Shown: piece after piece, positions 1 through 8,909 of the stretch | How positions within the stretch are numbered: the first letter of the stretch is position 1 | How the letters are laid out: every line of letters starts with the position of its first letter | From: Vibrio tubiashii | GTDB taxonomy: Bacteria; Pseudomonadota; Gammaproteobacteria; Enterobacterales; Vibrionaceae | Direction: 5' to 3' | Assembly (NCBI GenBank): GCA_000775715.1 | Contig: JRWQ01000003.1 | Location: 62,001 to 126,000, forward strand | Length of the DNA stretch: 64,000 nt | Position numbers and translations under genes: made by a program | The notes under the pieces: generated by a model | What the model saw: the letters and a program-made list of their open reading frames with translations, nothing else | What the model was told of the DNA's origin: nothing | Database searches by the model: none

Positions 1-48
1 GAGATAGCTAAGTAACAAGCAAAATTATGACTCTTCCCTCAATGAGAG

Positions 49-630
49 TCAGAGTTTTAAGAAATCTATGATTTGGCTAGGGTAACGTTCAAAGTCGATA
101 AAGCTGTGGTCTCCCCCCTGTTCAACGCTCTGTTTTGCGCCAGAAAAATGGGTTACCGCCTGGCGATAATCAAGCACTTCATCTTCTGTTTGTTGCAATA
201 GCCAAAAATCGCTTGGATTGCGAATAACAGCTGTATCGAGTGCTTTAAGCTCTTCAATATGTTTATCTTCAAGCACATAGTGCTCTTTAGTGTAAGGATT
301 TTGCTGCTCACCCAAGTACTCGACCAATAGCTCGTAGGGTTTGACTGCTGGGTTTACTACCACAGCTTTAAAACCGAACTGAGCGTTTAACCACATCGAC
401 ATATACCCCCCTAGAGAGCTGCCAACCAAACCGATGTTATAGTCATCTTGGTATTGGTTAACAATATCCAGCAGCAACTGAGCCGCTTGCTGAGGAAAGC
501 AAGGTAATTGCGGTATCACTAGCTTAATATCAGGTCGCTTTGCTCGACAATACTCCATCATCACATTCGCTTTGTGAGATTGAGATGAGCTGTTAAAGCC
601 ATGAATATAAAGCAGTAATGAAGGCTTCAT
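49..630 (-). CDS. yqiA: YqiA-family alpha/beta-fold esterase
   Basis: This 193-residue protein is a cytoplasmic alpha/beta hydrolase of the YqiA (UPF0227) family, whose Escherichia member hydrolyses short acyl esters and CoA thioesters. An oxyanion-hole stretch (YIHGFNSS) lies at residues 8-15. The nucleophile elbow is G70-S-S72-L-G74, and a late GGDH motif supplies the probable catalytic histidine. The length matches the family. Its ATG directly abuts the cpdA stop codon, so it is the last gene of nudF-yqiB-cpdA-yqiA, an arrangement that in enterobacteria is followed by parE just beyond the left edge. The physiological substrate is not known. Identity is confident; the function is only at esterase level. 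Confidence 0.9.
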   Translation of the reverse strand: MKPSLLLYIHGFNSSSQSHKANVMMEYCRAKRPDIKLVIPQLPCFPQQAAQLLLDIVNQYQDDYNIGLVGSSLGGYMSMWLNAQFGFKAVVVNPAVKPYELLVEYLGEQQNPYTKEHYVLEDKHIEELKALDTAVIRNPSDFWLLQQTEDEVLDYRQAVTHFSGAKQSVEQGGDHSFIDFERYPSQIIDFLKL

Positions 631-1452
631 TTAGTAACCCGCGGAGTTAAAGTCAGGCTGAAAACTTCCGGCTGGTAAGCGTTTGACCTCAGTGGTAAGT
701 CGACCGTCGTTATGTAGCTCTAACTCACGCCAGCCTGGCGATAGCGTATCAAGCGCAAAATCATCACTGTTCGGCTTAAACTGCACGCAAGTTGAAGGAG
801 TCGCCATGACTCGAACGCCCTGATGCAGAACATTCATATCTTGGTGCACATGACCACACAGTACCGCTTTAACATTACTGTGCTTAGCTATCACATCCCA
901 AAAATGGTTGGCATCTTTCAGCGTATGCTGGTCAAGCCAACGACTCCCCACCAATAATGGATGGTGATGGAGCAGGACCAGTGTGTGTTTATCAGAGTGC
1001 TGAGAAAGCTTTTGCTCAAGAAGCTCGAGTTGCTCGTCGCTCAAGCGACCATGTGGGACTCCAACAACTTGTGAATCAAGTAGAACGATCTGCCAATGTT
1101 CGCCAACTAATACATGATTAACCTGTTTGATCTGCTCAGATGGCAATACTGAAGCCATCGCAGGCTTAAAATCATGATTGCCTGGCAACCAAAAGCATGT
1201 TTTCTCGAGAGGGGCGATGCCACTTGCAAACTTCCGGTACGACTCCGCCGTGTGATCTTGGGAGATATCGCCAGTAGAGATTAACGCATCAAACGGCTGG
1301 TTATCTTCCACGATCGCAGCGACGACAGCTTTAAAGCTGTCTAATGTGTTGACACTTAGTAAACTGCCGTCCACTGGCTCAAACAAATGAGTGTCAGTAA
1401 TCTGAACAAGCTTAATACTGTCGCTATCTGATGAACTTGACGTTACTTTCAA
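631..1452 (-). CDS. cpdA: 3',5'-cyclic-AMP phosphodiesterase CpdA
   Basis: CpdA is a class III metallophosphoesterase that hydrolyses cAMP to AMP and so limits CRP signalling. The dinuclear metal motifs appear in order: D20-x-H22 (ITDTH), GDISQD, GNHD, a histidine-rich HHHP and GHVHQD. Length is 273 residues, as in the family. The start is unusual: the only in-frame initiator before an upstream stop is TTG at 1452-1450, with a distant AGG upstream, which suggests weak initiation. The gene sits between yqiB and yqiA in a tight operon. The family assignment is strong. Cyclic-nucleotide specificity is inferred from the conserved genomic neighbourhood. Confidence 0.93.
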   Translation of the reverse strand: MKVTSSSSDSDSIKLVQITDTHLFEPVDGSLLSVNTLDSFKAVVAAIVEDNQPFDALISTGDISQDHTAESYRKFASGIAPLEKTCFWLPGNHDFKPAMASVLPSEQIKQVNHVLVGEHWQIVLLDSQVVGVPHGRLSDEQLELLEQKLSQHSDKHTLVLLHHHPLLVGSRWLDQHTLKDANHFWDVIAKHSNVKAVLCGHVHQDMNVLHQGVRVMATPSTCVQFKPNSDDFALDTLSPGWRELELHNDGRLTTEVKRLPAGSFQPDFNSAGY

Positions 1453-1462
1453 AACAAAAAAC

Positions 1463-1903
1463 CTAAATATTCAACGGAGTGCGGCTAATGCCTTGCTTTA
1501 GGCAAAACGAAAGCCAATCACCTAAAAACCGGTTAAGCTGAACCTTTTCATCCTGTTGGAGCATCTTATCATTTGGGTACTCGTACCGGGCATTAACACG
1601 TTTAAGATGGTCACAACTTGAGACCTCTGCCACGCGAGCGTCGTGGTAAAGCCTGACAGACATTGTCGGCAATGGAAATACTGGAACGTCATCACTTTGA
1701 CAAATGTCGACCAAAGTTGTGTACTTTGTGACTTCTACCACTTGAATTTGATAAGTTAAATAGGCGGCCTGGTAACAACGTACATCGCCCACGCTCGGCG
1801 GCTTTGGTAACAGAGCGTTGAGCTTGGCGTAATTTGTTTCGTATGTCCGCATCAAATCAGCAAGATCAACGTGATACGGTTTCTTTGTTACAACTTGTTC
1901 CAT
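1463..1903 (-). CDS. DUF1249 family protein (YqiB)
   Basis: This 146-residue protein matches Escherichia YqiB (DUF1249) along its length, including the conserved YTTLV, the MSVRLYHDARVAEV core and the C-terminal DEK-x-Q-x-N-x-FL-x-DWL segment. No signal peptide or membrane segment is present, so it should be cytosolic. No biochemical function is established for the family. The start codon overlaps the nudF stop by 16 bp and has AGGA just upstream, so translation is probably coupled within nudF-yqiB-cpdA-yqiA. The fixed linkage to nudF and cpdA hints at nucleotide turnover, but that is inference only. Confidence 0.88.
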   Translation of the reverse strand: MEQVVTKKPYHVDLADLMRTYETNYAKLNALLPKPPSVGDVRCYQAAYLTYQIQVVEVTKYTTLVDICQSDDVPVFPLPTMSVRLYHDARVAEVSSCDHLKRVNARYEYPNDKMLQQDEKVQLNRFLGDWLSFCLKQGISRTPLNI

Positions 1904-2520
1904 TGTTCCTGCAGTCTCTTATGGTTAAGCTCCAGCCACTGTAGGGCTATGATAGAAGCACCATTTTCAAACTTACCCTCTTCTACCCATTGATACGCTT
2001 GTTGGCGGGAAATAACGTGAACACGAATATCCTCTCCTTCATAGTCTAAACCATGAACGCCATGCGCAGTACCTGCATCGACCTGACCAACATATACATC
2101 GAGTCGTTCTGAACAGCCTCCCGATGACGGATAGTACGATGTCACCTTTTCTAACTCACCGACACTAATGCCAGCTTCTTCCACCGCCTCTCGACGAACC
2201 ACATCTTCAGCGTGTTCACCTGAATCTATTATTCCAGCGACAATTTCCATTTGCCAAGGGCTATGGTGTTCTAGGGCGCCAACACGTATTTGCTCGATAA
2301 TCACAACCTGATCAGTTGTGGGGTCGTAAGGCAACATTGCAGCGGCATGTCCTCGTTCAAACATTTCGCGCTCAATCGGCTCACTCCACCCTCCTTCAAA
2401 CAGTTTATGTTTGAAGCAGTACCTAACCATTTTAAAGAAACCATGAAACAGTGTTTCTTTTGAGATTATTACCACATCTTTATTGTTAAACTGCTGTTGT
2501 TTATTATCAGCCTGTTGCAT
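1888..2520 (-). CDS. nudF: ADP-ribose pyrophosphatase NudF
   Basis: NudF is a Nudix hydrolase that cleaves ADP-ribose to AMP and ribose 5-phosphate. The Nudix box is intact: G96, E102, R110-E111 and E114-E115-x-G117, matching GX5EX7REUXEEXGU. The 210-residue length matches the family. It is the first gene of the minus-strand operon nudF-yqiB-cpdA-yqiA and is divergent from tolC across about 230 bp, an arrangement conserved in enterobacteria and vibrios. The operon promoter should lie in that shared intergenic region. The assignment is secure from the motif and the neighbours together. Confidence 0.94.
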   Translation of the reverse strand: MQQADNKQQQFNNKDVVIISKETLFHGFFKMVRYCFKHKLFEGGWSEPIEREMFERGHAAAMLPYDPTTDQVVIIEQIRVGALEHHSPWQMEIVAGIIDSGEHAEDVVRREAVEEAGISVGELEKVTSYYPSSGGCSERLDVYVGQVDAGTAHGVHGLDYEGEDIRVHVISRQQAYQWVEEGKFENGASIIALQWLELNHKRLQEQWNKL

Positions 2521-2749
2521 TTAGCACCTCTCTGAGTGAATCTTACAGTTTACGCAGACATACGCTTAACTTCCAAGATATGACTCAAATTTTTATGTAA
2601 ATTTTATAATTTCAGTTAAGCTGATTAATTATTTTATTGCACGGTTGTACAATTAAGTGTAAAACTTCGCAAAGTTTTTGAGTGATTCACCATCAATGAG
2701 TTACACTCTTGGAAATCATAATATTTCGCATTTGCTAGGAAAGACAACC

Positions 2750-4084
2750 ATGAAGAAACTGCTTCCACTATTTATCAGTGCAGCACTTGGCAGTGTAAGC
2801 ATCAATGCTTTCGCTGATACCCTGACTGAAATCTACAATCAGGCAAAAGAGAACGACCCACAGCTACTTAGTGCAGCAGCAAAGCGCGATGCCGCTTTCG
2901 AGTCAGTGACGTCTAGCCGTTCAGCACTACTACCGCAAATCAACCTTACAGCAGGCTACAACCTTACTCGTGGTGAAACCGATAGTGATGCGGGTATCAC
3001 GAGTAAGAACGATAAGAATGCTCTGACTGCTGGGATTAACTTCTCGCAAGAGCTTTACCAACGTTCAAGCTGGGTAACGCTAGAACAGTCAGAAAAGCGC
3101 GCGCGTCAAACAGATGCTTCGTACGCCGCAGCTCAACAAGCGCTTATTTTGCGTGTATCGACTGCATACTTCGATGTACTGCGCGCTCAAGACAACCTGG
3201 TATTTGTTCAAGCAGAAAAAGCTGCAGTTGGCCGCCAGCTAGAGCAAACCAAACAACGTTTTGAAGTTGGTCTATCTGCAATTACTGACGTGCATGACGC
3301 TCAAGCTCAGTACGACTCAGTCTTGGCTGATGAAGTTCTCGCGCAAAACAGCCTAGTAAACAGCTATGAAGGTCTTCGCGAAATCACAGGGCAAGCGCAC
3401 TCTAACCTAGACGTGCTCGATACTGACCGCTTCTCAGCGAGCAAAACTCAAACGGGTATTGATGCGCTAGTTAAAGAGTCTCAAGAAAAGAACTTGAGCC
3501 TACTTTCTGCTCGTATCGCACAAGATATTGCTAAGGATGATATCTCACTCGCTAGCTCTGGTCACCTACCTAAACTAACCCTAGATGGTGGCTATAACTA
3601 CGCAGATATTGACAAGCACCAAAGCGATACAGCAAACGGTACCACCAACGACTTTAACATTGGCGTGAACCTAAATGTGCCGCTCTACACGGGTGGTAAC
3701 ACGACCTCTCTGACCAAACAAGCAGAGTTCAACTATGTTGCATCTAGCCAAGACTTAGAAGCGACTTATCGCAGTGTAGTGAAAGATGTTCGCGCATTTA
3801 ACAACAACATCAATGCTTCAATCGGTGCTCTACGTGCTTACGAACAAACGGTTGTTTCTGCTCAATCCGCTCTTGAAGCGACAGAAGCAGGTTTTGATGT
3901 AGGTACACGTACTATCGTTGACGTTCTAGATTCGACTCGTCGTCTGTACGATGCGAACAAGAACCTGTCAAATGCTCGTTATGACTACATTTTGAGCGTA
4001 CTGCAACTGCGTCAAGCGGTAGGTACACTAAGCGAACAAGATATTCTAGATATCAACGCTGGTCTTAAAACAGCAAGCAAGTAA
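2750..4084 (+). CDS. tolC: Outer membrane efflux channel TolC
   Basis: TolC is the trimeric outer-membrane and periplasmic exit duct for AcrAB-type pumps and type I secretion. The reading frame opens at 2678, but I place the start at the ATG at 2750. That start gives a clean 22-residue signal peptide (MKKLL...INAFA, cut before DTLTEIY) and has AGGAAA about 8 nt upstream. The mature protein shows the two internal repeats typical of the family, each with a strand-strand-helix hairpin; FEVGLSAITDVHDAQ and FDVGTRTIVDVLDS are the paired motifs. Length is 444 residues, slightly shorter than the Escherichia protein. It is transcribed alone and ends at a strong UUCG-capped terminator. Confidence 0.96.
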   Translation: MKKLLPLFISAALGSVSINAFADTLTEIYNQAKENDPQLLSAAAKRDAAFESVTSSRSALLPQINLTAGYNLTRGETDSDAGITSKNDKNALTAGINFSQELYQRSSWVTLEQSEKRARQTDASYAAAQQALILRVSTAYFDVLRAQDNLVFVQAEKAAVGRQLEQTKQRFEVGLSAITDVHDAQAQYDSVLADEVLAQNSLVNSYEGLREITGQAHSNLDVLDTDRFSASKTQTGIDALVKESQEKNLSLLSARIAQDIAKDDISLASSGHLPKLTLDGGYNYADIDKHQSDTANGTTNDFNIGVNLNVPLYTGGNTTSLTKQAEFNYVASSQDLEATYRSVVKDVRAFNNNINASIGALRAYEQTVVSAQSALEATEAGFDVGTRTIVDVLDSTRRLYDANKNLSNARYDYILSVLQLRQAVGTLSEQDILDINAGLKTASK

Positions 4085-4101
4085 TTGCTGGTCAAAAGTT
4101 A

Positions 4102-4131
4102 AAAAAGCTTGCCTTCGGGCAAGCTTTTTCG
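4102..4131. terminator. Bidirectional intrinsic terminator tolC / lipoprotein
   Basis: A 7-bp stem (GCTTGCC/GGCAAGC) with a TTCG tetraloop is preceded by A6 and followed by T5. It can terminate tolC on the plus strand and the arcB-lipoprotein transcript on the minus strand. Confidence 0.88.
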
Positions 4132-4164
4132 TTTTGGTCACTATTGAAAAGACGTGGCTCGGTA

Positions 4165-4614
4165 TTAATACACTGTGTCTATCGTAACGTCTTTCTCTAT
4201 TAGCCACGAGACTTGGCCGTTGTTATCCAATTTAAGCGCAACATCAACCGGTTTTTCAAGGTCAATAGGGAACTGCCATGCAAATGCCACTTCCCACTGT
4301 TCAGGATTGTGCGTACGTAATTCCACCTGTTCAGCATCAACTTCCCAGCTCTCTTCCCCTTGCTGCAGAGTCACACTCTCAACACCAAGTTCAGCCGGGA
4401 GAGCGCCATCAGATTCAAGGTATAGTGCGCCATGAATCGTATTGTCTTGCGCTTGACCTATTGCCGGCATTTTATTGAGCCAAAGGTTGCTTTTTAAAGT
4501 CACTTTCGCCTCTGCAACGATGGCGTGATTGCTCTGCTGCCACTCAATAACAGGATCGTTCACGCACCCTGCTAGCAAAGCAGTACCTAAAGACACCAAC
4601 ACAAGCTTGTTCAT
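4165..4614 (-). CDS. Hypothetical lipoprotein downstream of arcB
   Basis: This is a predicted 149-residue lipoprotein. Starting at the ATG at 4614, which has AAAGGG upstream, it begins MNKLVLVSLGTALLAGC, a lipobox signal with the cysteine at residue 17. The longer frame to 4653 overlaps arcB and would bury the signal peptide. The remainder is a small beta-rich domain with no motif I recognise; Trp/Glu-rich segments such as GEESWEVDAEQVEL suggest an immunoglobulin-like sandwich, but this is a guess. It starts 14 bp past the arcB stop and is probably cotranscribed with it. No function is assigned. Confidence 0.8.
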   Translation of the reverse strand: MNKLVLVSLGTALLAGCVNDPVIEWQQSNHAIVAEAKVTLKSNLWLNKMPAIGQAQDNTIHGALYLESDGALPAELGVESVTLQQGEESWEVDAEQVELRTHNPEQWEVAFAWQFPIDLEKPVDVALKLDNNGQVSWLIEKDVTIDTVY

Positions 4615-4628
4615 ATGTTTACCCTTTA

Positions 4629-6977
4629 TTATTGTGCTCGCTTTCCAAGCCATTCTTTAAGTATATCAATATCATTTTTGTATTCATTTTTCATCTCTTC
4701 AACCCAATCATCAATATTTTCCCACCATGCAGGTAGGTCGGGAGACTGAGCTTTCTGAGCAATCTTTTGGATACGTTTCAAGCCGATTGAACCAGCCGCG
4801 CCCTTAATTTTATGCGCTTCAGAAACAATACCCTCTTGATACTTCGCGGTCATGTTGGAATCGAGAATTTGCAGATAGTCTGGCATCATCTCTTCAAACA
4901 TAGTGATACTGTCTAATACTGGCTGTGGCCCAACTATACCGACGTATGATTCAAGCATCTCAAGGTCGAGCAAGCGAGTGTAGATTTCCCCCCCTTCGAT
5001 TACAGGAGCATCTTCAATCACTTCGACTGGTTTTGGCGCATCTTTCTGCTCGCTAAACTTAGCCAACACGTCTTGTACAGCCGTGACAGAAAGTGGCTTG
5101 CTGATCGCGTCATCCATCCCCTTTTCAAGGTATTCGCGTTTGTTTTTAAGCACATTGGCCGTCAACGCAACTAAAGGAGGTAAGTCAGAGTAGGTACGTC
5201 TAAAGTACTCTGCAACATCAAACCCGGTCATATCAGGGAGTTGAATATCGAGGAAAACCAGATCGTAGAGTTCAGGATCAAACATTTCCATCGCTTCAGC
5301 ACCGTTCATAGCGACGGAAACTTCATGACCCATACTTTCTAGCAGTGAACGAGCTACGGTAATATTTAACTCAATATCTTCAACCATAAAAATGTTCAGC
5401 TCTTGCGCTGCCCGAACATTTTCAACTTGAGGCTCAGGGCTTTCAGCAAGCGGAACTCGAATCGTCACAGTAAACGTACTACCAAATCCCTCTTCACTGG
5501 ACACGGTAATATCACCATCCATCATATTGATCAGCTCTTTGGAGACTGCGAGACCAATACCTGTACCTACCGCATGAAGATTGTCTTTGTCCGACTTAAC
5601 CTGATAGTACATAGCAAAGATCTTTTCTAACTCGGCTTCAGGGATGCCGATACCACTGTCTTCGACTTCCATCGTGATATGGGCGTACTCGTCGTCTTCC
5701 TCCGAGCTCACAGTCATGACAACGCCACCCTCTTTGGTAAACTTCATCGCGTTACTGATCAAGTTCCATAGTACTTGTCGTAGTCGAGTGGCGTCGACCT
5801 CTATCGCTGTCGGGAGTTCGCTCAATCGCTCTAGATCAAAGCGCAGCCCTTTTTGCGATGCCATCAACGCAGATAGGCTCTCCATTTCGGCCACAAACTC
5901 TTCGAAATTCAACGGAGAAGGGAACAGCTCAAGCTTACGGCGATCAAACTTATCCATATCGATAATGTCGTTAAAGATATTACCTAAGGTAACTGCACTA
6001 ACATTAATGGTCTGCATGTGATTGCGCTGCTCTTCTGAAAGAGGTGTATCAAGCAGCATTCGACTCAAGCCAACAATACCGTTAAGAGGCGTTCGCAATT
6101 CGTGGCTAATGATTGAGATAAAGGTTGTCTTATCGCGACTTGCCTTTTCTAGAGATTCTTCATGACGTTTACGCTCAGTAATATCACGGCCGAAGCCAAC
6201 CAAGCCTAAGTGGCGACCATCTTTGCTATAAAAAGGCACTTTGCGCAGTTCAAAGTAATTTCTGTGTCCATCGGGGTATTCCAACCACTGTTCGTATGTC
6301 AGCGCCTGGTTGTCTGAAAAGACTTTCTCATCAGTGTCGACTATCTGCTCCGCAACTTCCTTACTGTACACATCCCACGGCGTTAACCCGACCAAATCAC
6401 TCTCTTTTTTGCCGGTTAGCTCTTCCATAGCTCGGTTACAACCAGAGAACACCCCATCGGCGTTACGATAATAAATAAGGTCCGGTGAAGCATCGATAAA
6501 AGAACGGAGCAGTGCGGTTCTTTCTGCTAACTCAACCTGAGTTTTTTCGCGTTGGTAAACCTCATTTTCAAGATCTTTCATCGCCTCTTCACGAGCTTCT
6601 TCGGCTTTGATCCGCTCTTCAATTTCTAAATTTAGCTTGGCGATATTCTGTTGTAATTGTTGATTCAACTCCTGATCTCTAGAACGCATGTCTTTGAGCT
6701 TAGAAACCAACTTTGAAAGCCTTTGACGAGACTCCTCAAGCTGATCAACAACAACCGATAAAAAGTAGACCGCCCAAGGAGTAATCAACAGACCAAAGAA
6801 TACTGAACGGACGATATCAATGTCATCAACATAACCACTCAGAACTAACGTAATGCCTACCTGCACCACAACCGCGAGAGCAACTAAGGCGAGAGCGAGT
6901 AGAATTGAAAACCGGAGAATACCTAGTTTAACCAGTAGGTCGACGTAGTATTGAGCGAGGTTTTTTATCGGCTTCAT
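4629..6977 (-). CDS. arcB: Aerobic respiration control hybrid sensor kinase ArcB
   Basis: ArcB senses the redox state of the quinone pool and phosphorylates ArcA, encoded at 52216. The start at 6977 (MKPIKNLAQYYVD) has GGAG upstream and matches Escherichia ArcB, giving 782 residues. Domains in order: two membrane helices (about 22-47 and 57-77), a coiled coil (80-155), a PAS domain (about 155-270), a histidine kinase with H292 in SHELRTPLNG and ATPase boxes DSGIGIP and GTGIGL, a receiver with D577, and an Hpt domain with H722 (AHKIKG). C180, one of the two redox-active cysteines known in Escherichia, is present. The other (C241) is tyrosine here. A downstream lipoprotein is probably cotranscribed. 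Confidence 0.97.
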   Translation of the reverse strand: MKPIKNLAQYYVDLLVKLGILRFSILLALALVALAVVVQVGITLVLSGYVDDIDIVRSVFFGLLITPWAVYFLSVVVDQLEESRQRLSKLVSKLKDMRSRDQELNQQLQQNIAKLNLEIEERIKAEEAREEAMKDLENEVYQREKTQVELAERTALLRSFIDASPDLIYYRNADGVFSGCNRAMEELTGKKESDLVGLTPWDVYSKEVAEQIVDTDEKVFSDNQALTYEQWLEYPDGHRNYFELRKVPFYSKDGRHLGLVGFGRDITERKRHEESLEKASRDKTTFISIISHELRTPLNGIVGLSRMLLDTPLSEEQRNHMQTINVSAVTLGNIFNDIIDMDKFDRRKLELFPSPLNFEEFVAEMESLSALMASQKGLRFDLERLSELPTAIEVDATRLRQVLWNLISNAMKFTKEGGVVMTVSSEEDDEYAHITMEVEDSGIGIPEAELEKIFAMYYQVKSDKDNLHAVGTGIGLAVSKELINMMDGDITVSSEEGFGSTFTVTIRVPLAESPEPQVENVRAAQELNIFMVEDIELNITVARSLLESMGHEVSVAMNGAEAMEMFDPELYDLVFLDIQLPDMTGFDVAEYFRRTYSDLPPLVALTANVLKNKREYLEKGMDDAISKPLSVTAVQDVLAKFSEQKDAPKPVEVIEDAPVIEGGEIYTRLLDLEMLESYVGIVGPQPVLDSITMFEEMMPDYLQILDSNMTAKYQEGIVSEAHKIKGAAGSIGLKRIQKIAQKAQSPDLPAWWENIDDWVEEMKNEYKNDIDILKEWLGKRAQ

Positions 6978-7097
6978 CGAGGTCTCCGCAGAGTGGAATT
7001 GGGCAACAGCCATCTAAACAAGGACTTGCAGCGACGGCTATGGCCATACTACCTGTTTTCACCTATCACGGCGAAAAGAATCCCAGCCTCAGCAAGG

Positions 7098-8846
7098 TTA
7101 ATTTTCGGATGTGTGATGCACACAGGTTTGATTGCGACCATTGGCTTTGGCTTGGTAAAGCGCACTATCGGCCAAAGCAACGATTGACTCACTGCTGTCT
7201 AATCTTCTCGGAACAATAGAGACCAGTCCAATGCTGACCGTCACATACTTAGACACATCTGATGCGTCATGCGCAATCGCAAGTTTTCGCACCTCGGAAT
7301 GAATTTTCTCCGCAACAAGATTGGCCCCTTCTAGGGTGGTGTTAGGCAGAATAAAACCGAACTCTTCACCACCATAGCGAGCGACACAGTCACTGGAGCG
7401 CGTCAGTACGTTTTGGAATGCTTGTGCCACCTGAATCAGCGCCTCATCCCCGCTCAAGTGTCCATACCGGTCGTTAAAACCTTTAAAATAGTCAATATCA
7501 GACAACATCACTGTCAAAGGTTGTTGTTCACGAACATGCAAATACCATAGTGTTTCGAGCTGCTCATCAAAGCGACGACGGTTGGATATCTGAGTCAGAC
7601 CATCAATAAAACTCAACCTTTCCAACTCTTGATTCGCCTCTTCGAGTTTTTGTTCGACCAAATAGCGCTCAGAGACATCCCGAGCCATCACTAGCACTCC
7701 ATTCGTTCCTGAAGCGGGGTCGGTGAAAGGCGACTTAACTACGTCATACCAAGTAGATTGACCTTTGCTACTAGTGACGAGGTCGATATATCGGAGAGAT
7801 TTCCCTTCATAAAGCACTTTTTGGTCAGTTTCTGACAGGCGTTCATACGCTTCATTTGGGATAACATCTTGCAAACGCTTACCAATCAGGTCCTCTACAT
7901 CAGAAATTCCCAAGGCCTTTACAAAAGGTAGGTTACACGCTTGGTAAACCATATTTTCATTAAAAATACCGATCGAGTCGGGGCTAGACTCGAGAATATT
8001 TTGCAAAATGGTATCTCGCTGAGCCAGCGCAACTTCAGTATCTTTACGCTTATCCATCTCATCGCGCAGGTTCTTCTGCATATCATGCCAATCGGTAACA
8101 TCATGGCTTATGGTCAAAGTGCCTACTCTCTCGCCATCAGATGACATCAATGTGGTCTGATAGGTTTCAAGTAAACAGCTTTTTCCATCTGGATTGACCG
8201 TCCACCAGCGTTTACTCGTCCTGCCTTTAATAATGCCTTGAATATCTTCAGCCCCTTCATCTTCTCTCCCTTGCCAAAAGCGTTGGAAGGCTCGGTTACT
8301 TGAGATAATGTCTCCGGTACGGTTTTTAATCACGACCAATTCAGACAAATTATCAAAGGCACTCTTAATCATCGACAACGAGTCGACCTGCTCCTTAAGT
8401 TCAATGTCCGTCACCTGATAAGGCGTCAAATAGAGTAACCAAGCCGATCGGCGGCGGTAAATGGTTTTGCGGCCGGTAACACTGAGCGTAATAACTCGAT
8501 TGCTGCCAACTGGCCAACTGAGCTTTTGTTCAGAGAAGGATTTTTCCGAGGTCGTGGGGATAATAGATAGAATAAATTGGGGCGTAACCACTTCTGGCAA
8601 CATATAATGTTTGCCGACTTTTCTAACGCCAAGGACTTGATTGGCCTTAACGTTCGCAAATTTGAGAGCGCCAGTTTTACTGTCGACAACCAACAGTGCG
8701 CTAGGAGCCGTTTTGAGTAAGCGAGTCAACTGAGTTTGATAACGAGACGAGACAGCCCCCACAGCGAGAACTGAGAGCAGGATAATGACAAGATCAAATC
8801 CATGCCCATGGGAGGTGTCCCACAACCAAACTAATACTTGCTCCAT
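7098..8846 (-). CDS. Membrane PAS-PAS-GGDEF diguanylate cyclase
   Basis: This 582-residue protein probably synthesises c-di-GMP from GTP. It has a short N-terminal membrane helix (about residues 17-34), PAS-like regions around 45-150, 160-260 and 285-405, and a C-terminal GGDEF domain. The active-site motif is intact as GGEEF at 492-496. An inhibitory I-site RxxD (R483-S-S-D486) lies exactly five residues before it, so product inhibition is expected. The ligand of the PAS domains is not evident. It lies between yhcC and arcB on the same strand, with 120 bp separating it from arcB. The GGDEF assignment is firm; the biological output is unknown. Confidence 0.92.
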   Translation of the reverse strand: MEQVLVWLWDTSHGHGFDLVIILLSVLAVGAVSSRYQTQLTRLLKTAPSALLVVDSKTGALKFANVKANQVLGVRKVGKHYMLPEVVTPQFILSIIPTTSEKSFSEQKLSWPVGSNRVITLSVTGRKTIYRRRSAWLLYLTPYQVTDIELKEQVDSLSMIKSAFDNLSELVVIKNRTGDIISSNRAFQRFWQGREDEGAEDIQGIIKGRTSKRWWTVNPDGKSCLLETYQTTLMSSDGERVGTLTISHDVTDWHDMQKNLRDEMDKRKDTEVALAQRDTILQNILESSPDSIGIFNENMVYQACNLPFVKALGISDVEDLIGKRLQDVIPNEAYERLSETDQKVLYEGKSLRYIDLVTSSKGQSTWYDVVKSPFTDPASGTNGVLVMARDVSERYLVEQKLEEANQELERLSFIDGLTQISNRRRFDEQLETLWYLHVREQQPLTVMLSDIDYFKGFNDRYGHLSGDEALIQVAQAFQNVLTRSSDCVARYGGEEFGFILPNTTLEGANLVAEKIHSEVRKLAIAHDASDVSKYVTVSIGLVSIVPRRLDSSESIVALADSALYQAKANGRNQTCVHHTSEN

Positions 8847-8909
8847 CTAACTTCTCAAACCTATTGCGCTGCCTTTTGTTAAACTGTACAAAAGATATCA
8901 GCTTATTGC

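Noticed and set aside
4175..4478. Plus-strand frames opposite the arcB-linked lipoprotein
   Set aside because: They are antisense to a gene with a clear lipobox and ribosome site, and have no start signals of their own.
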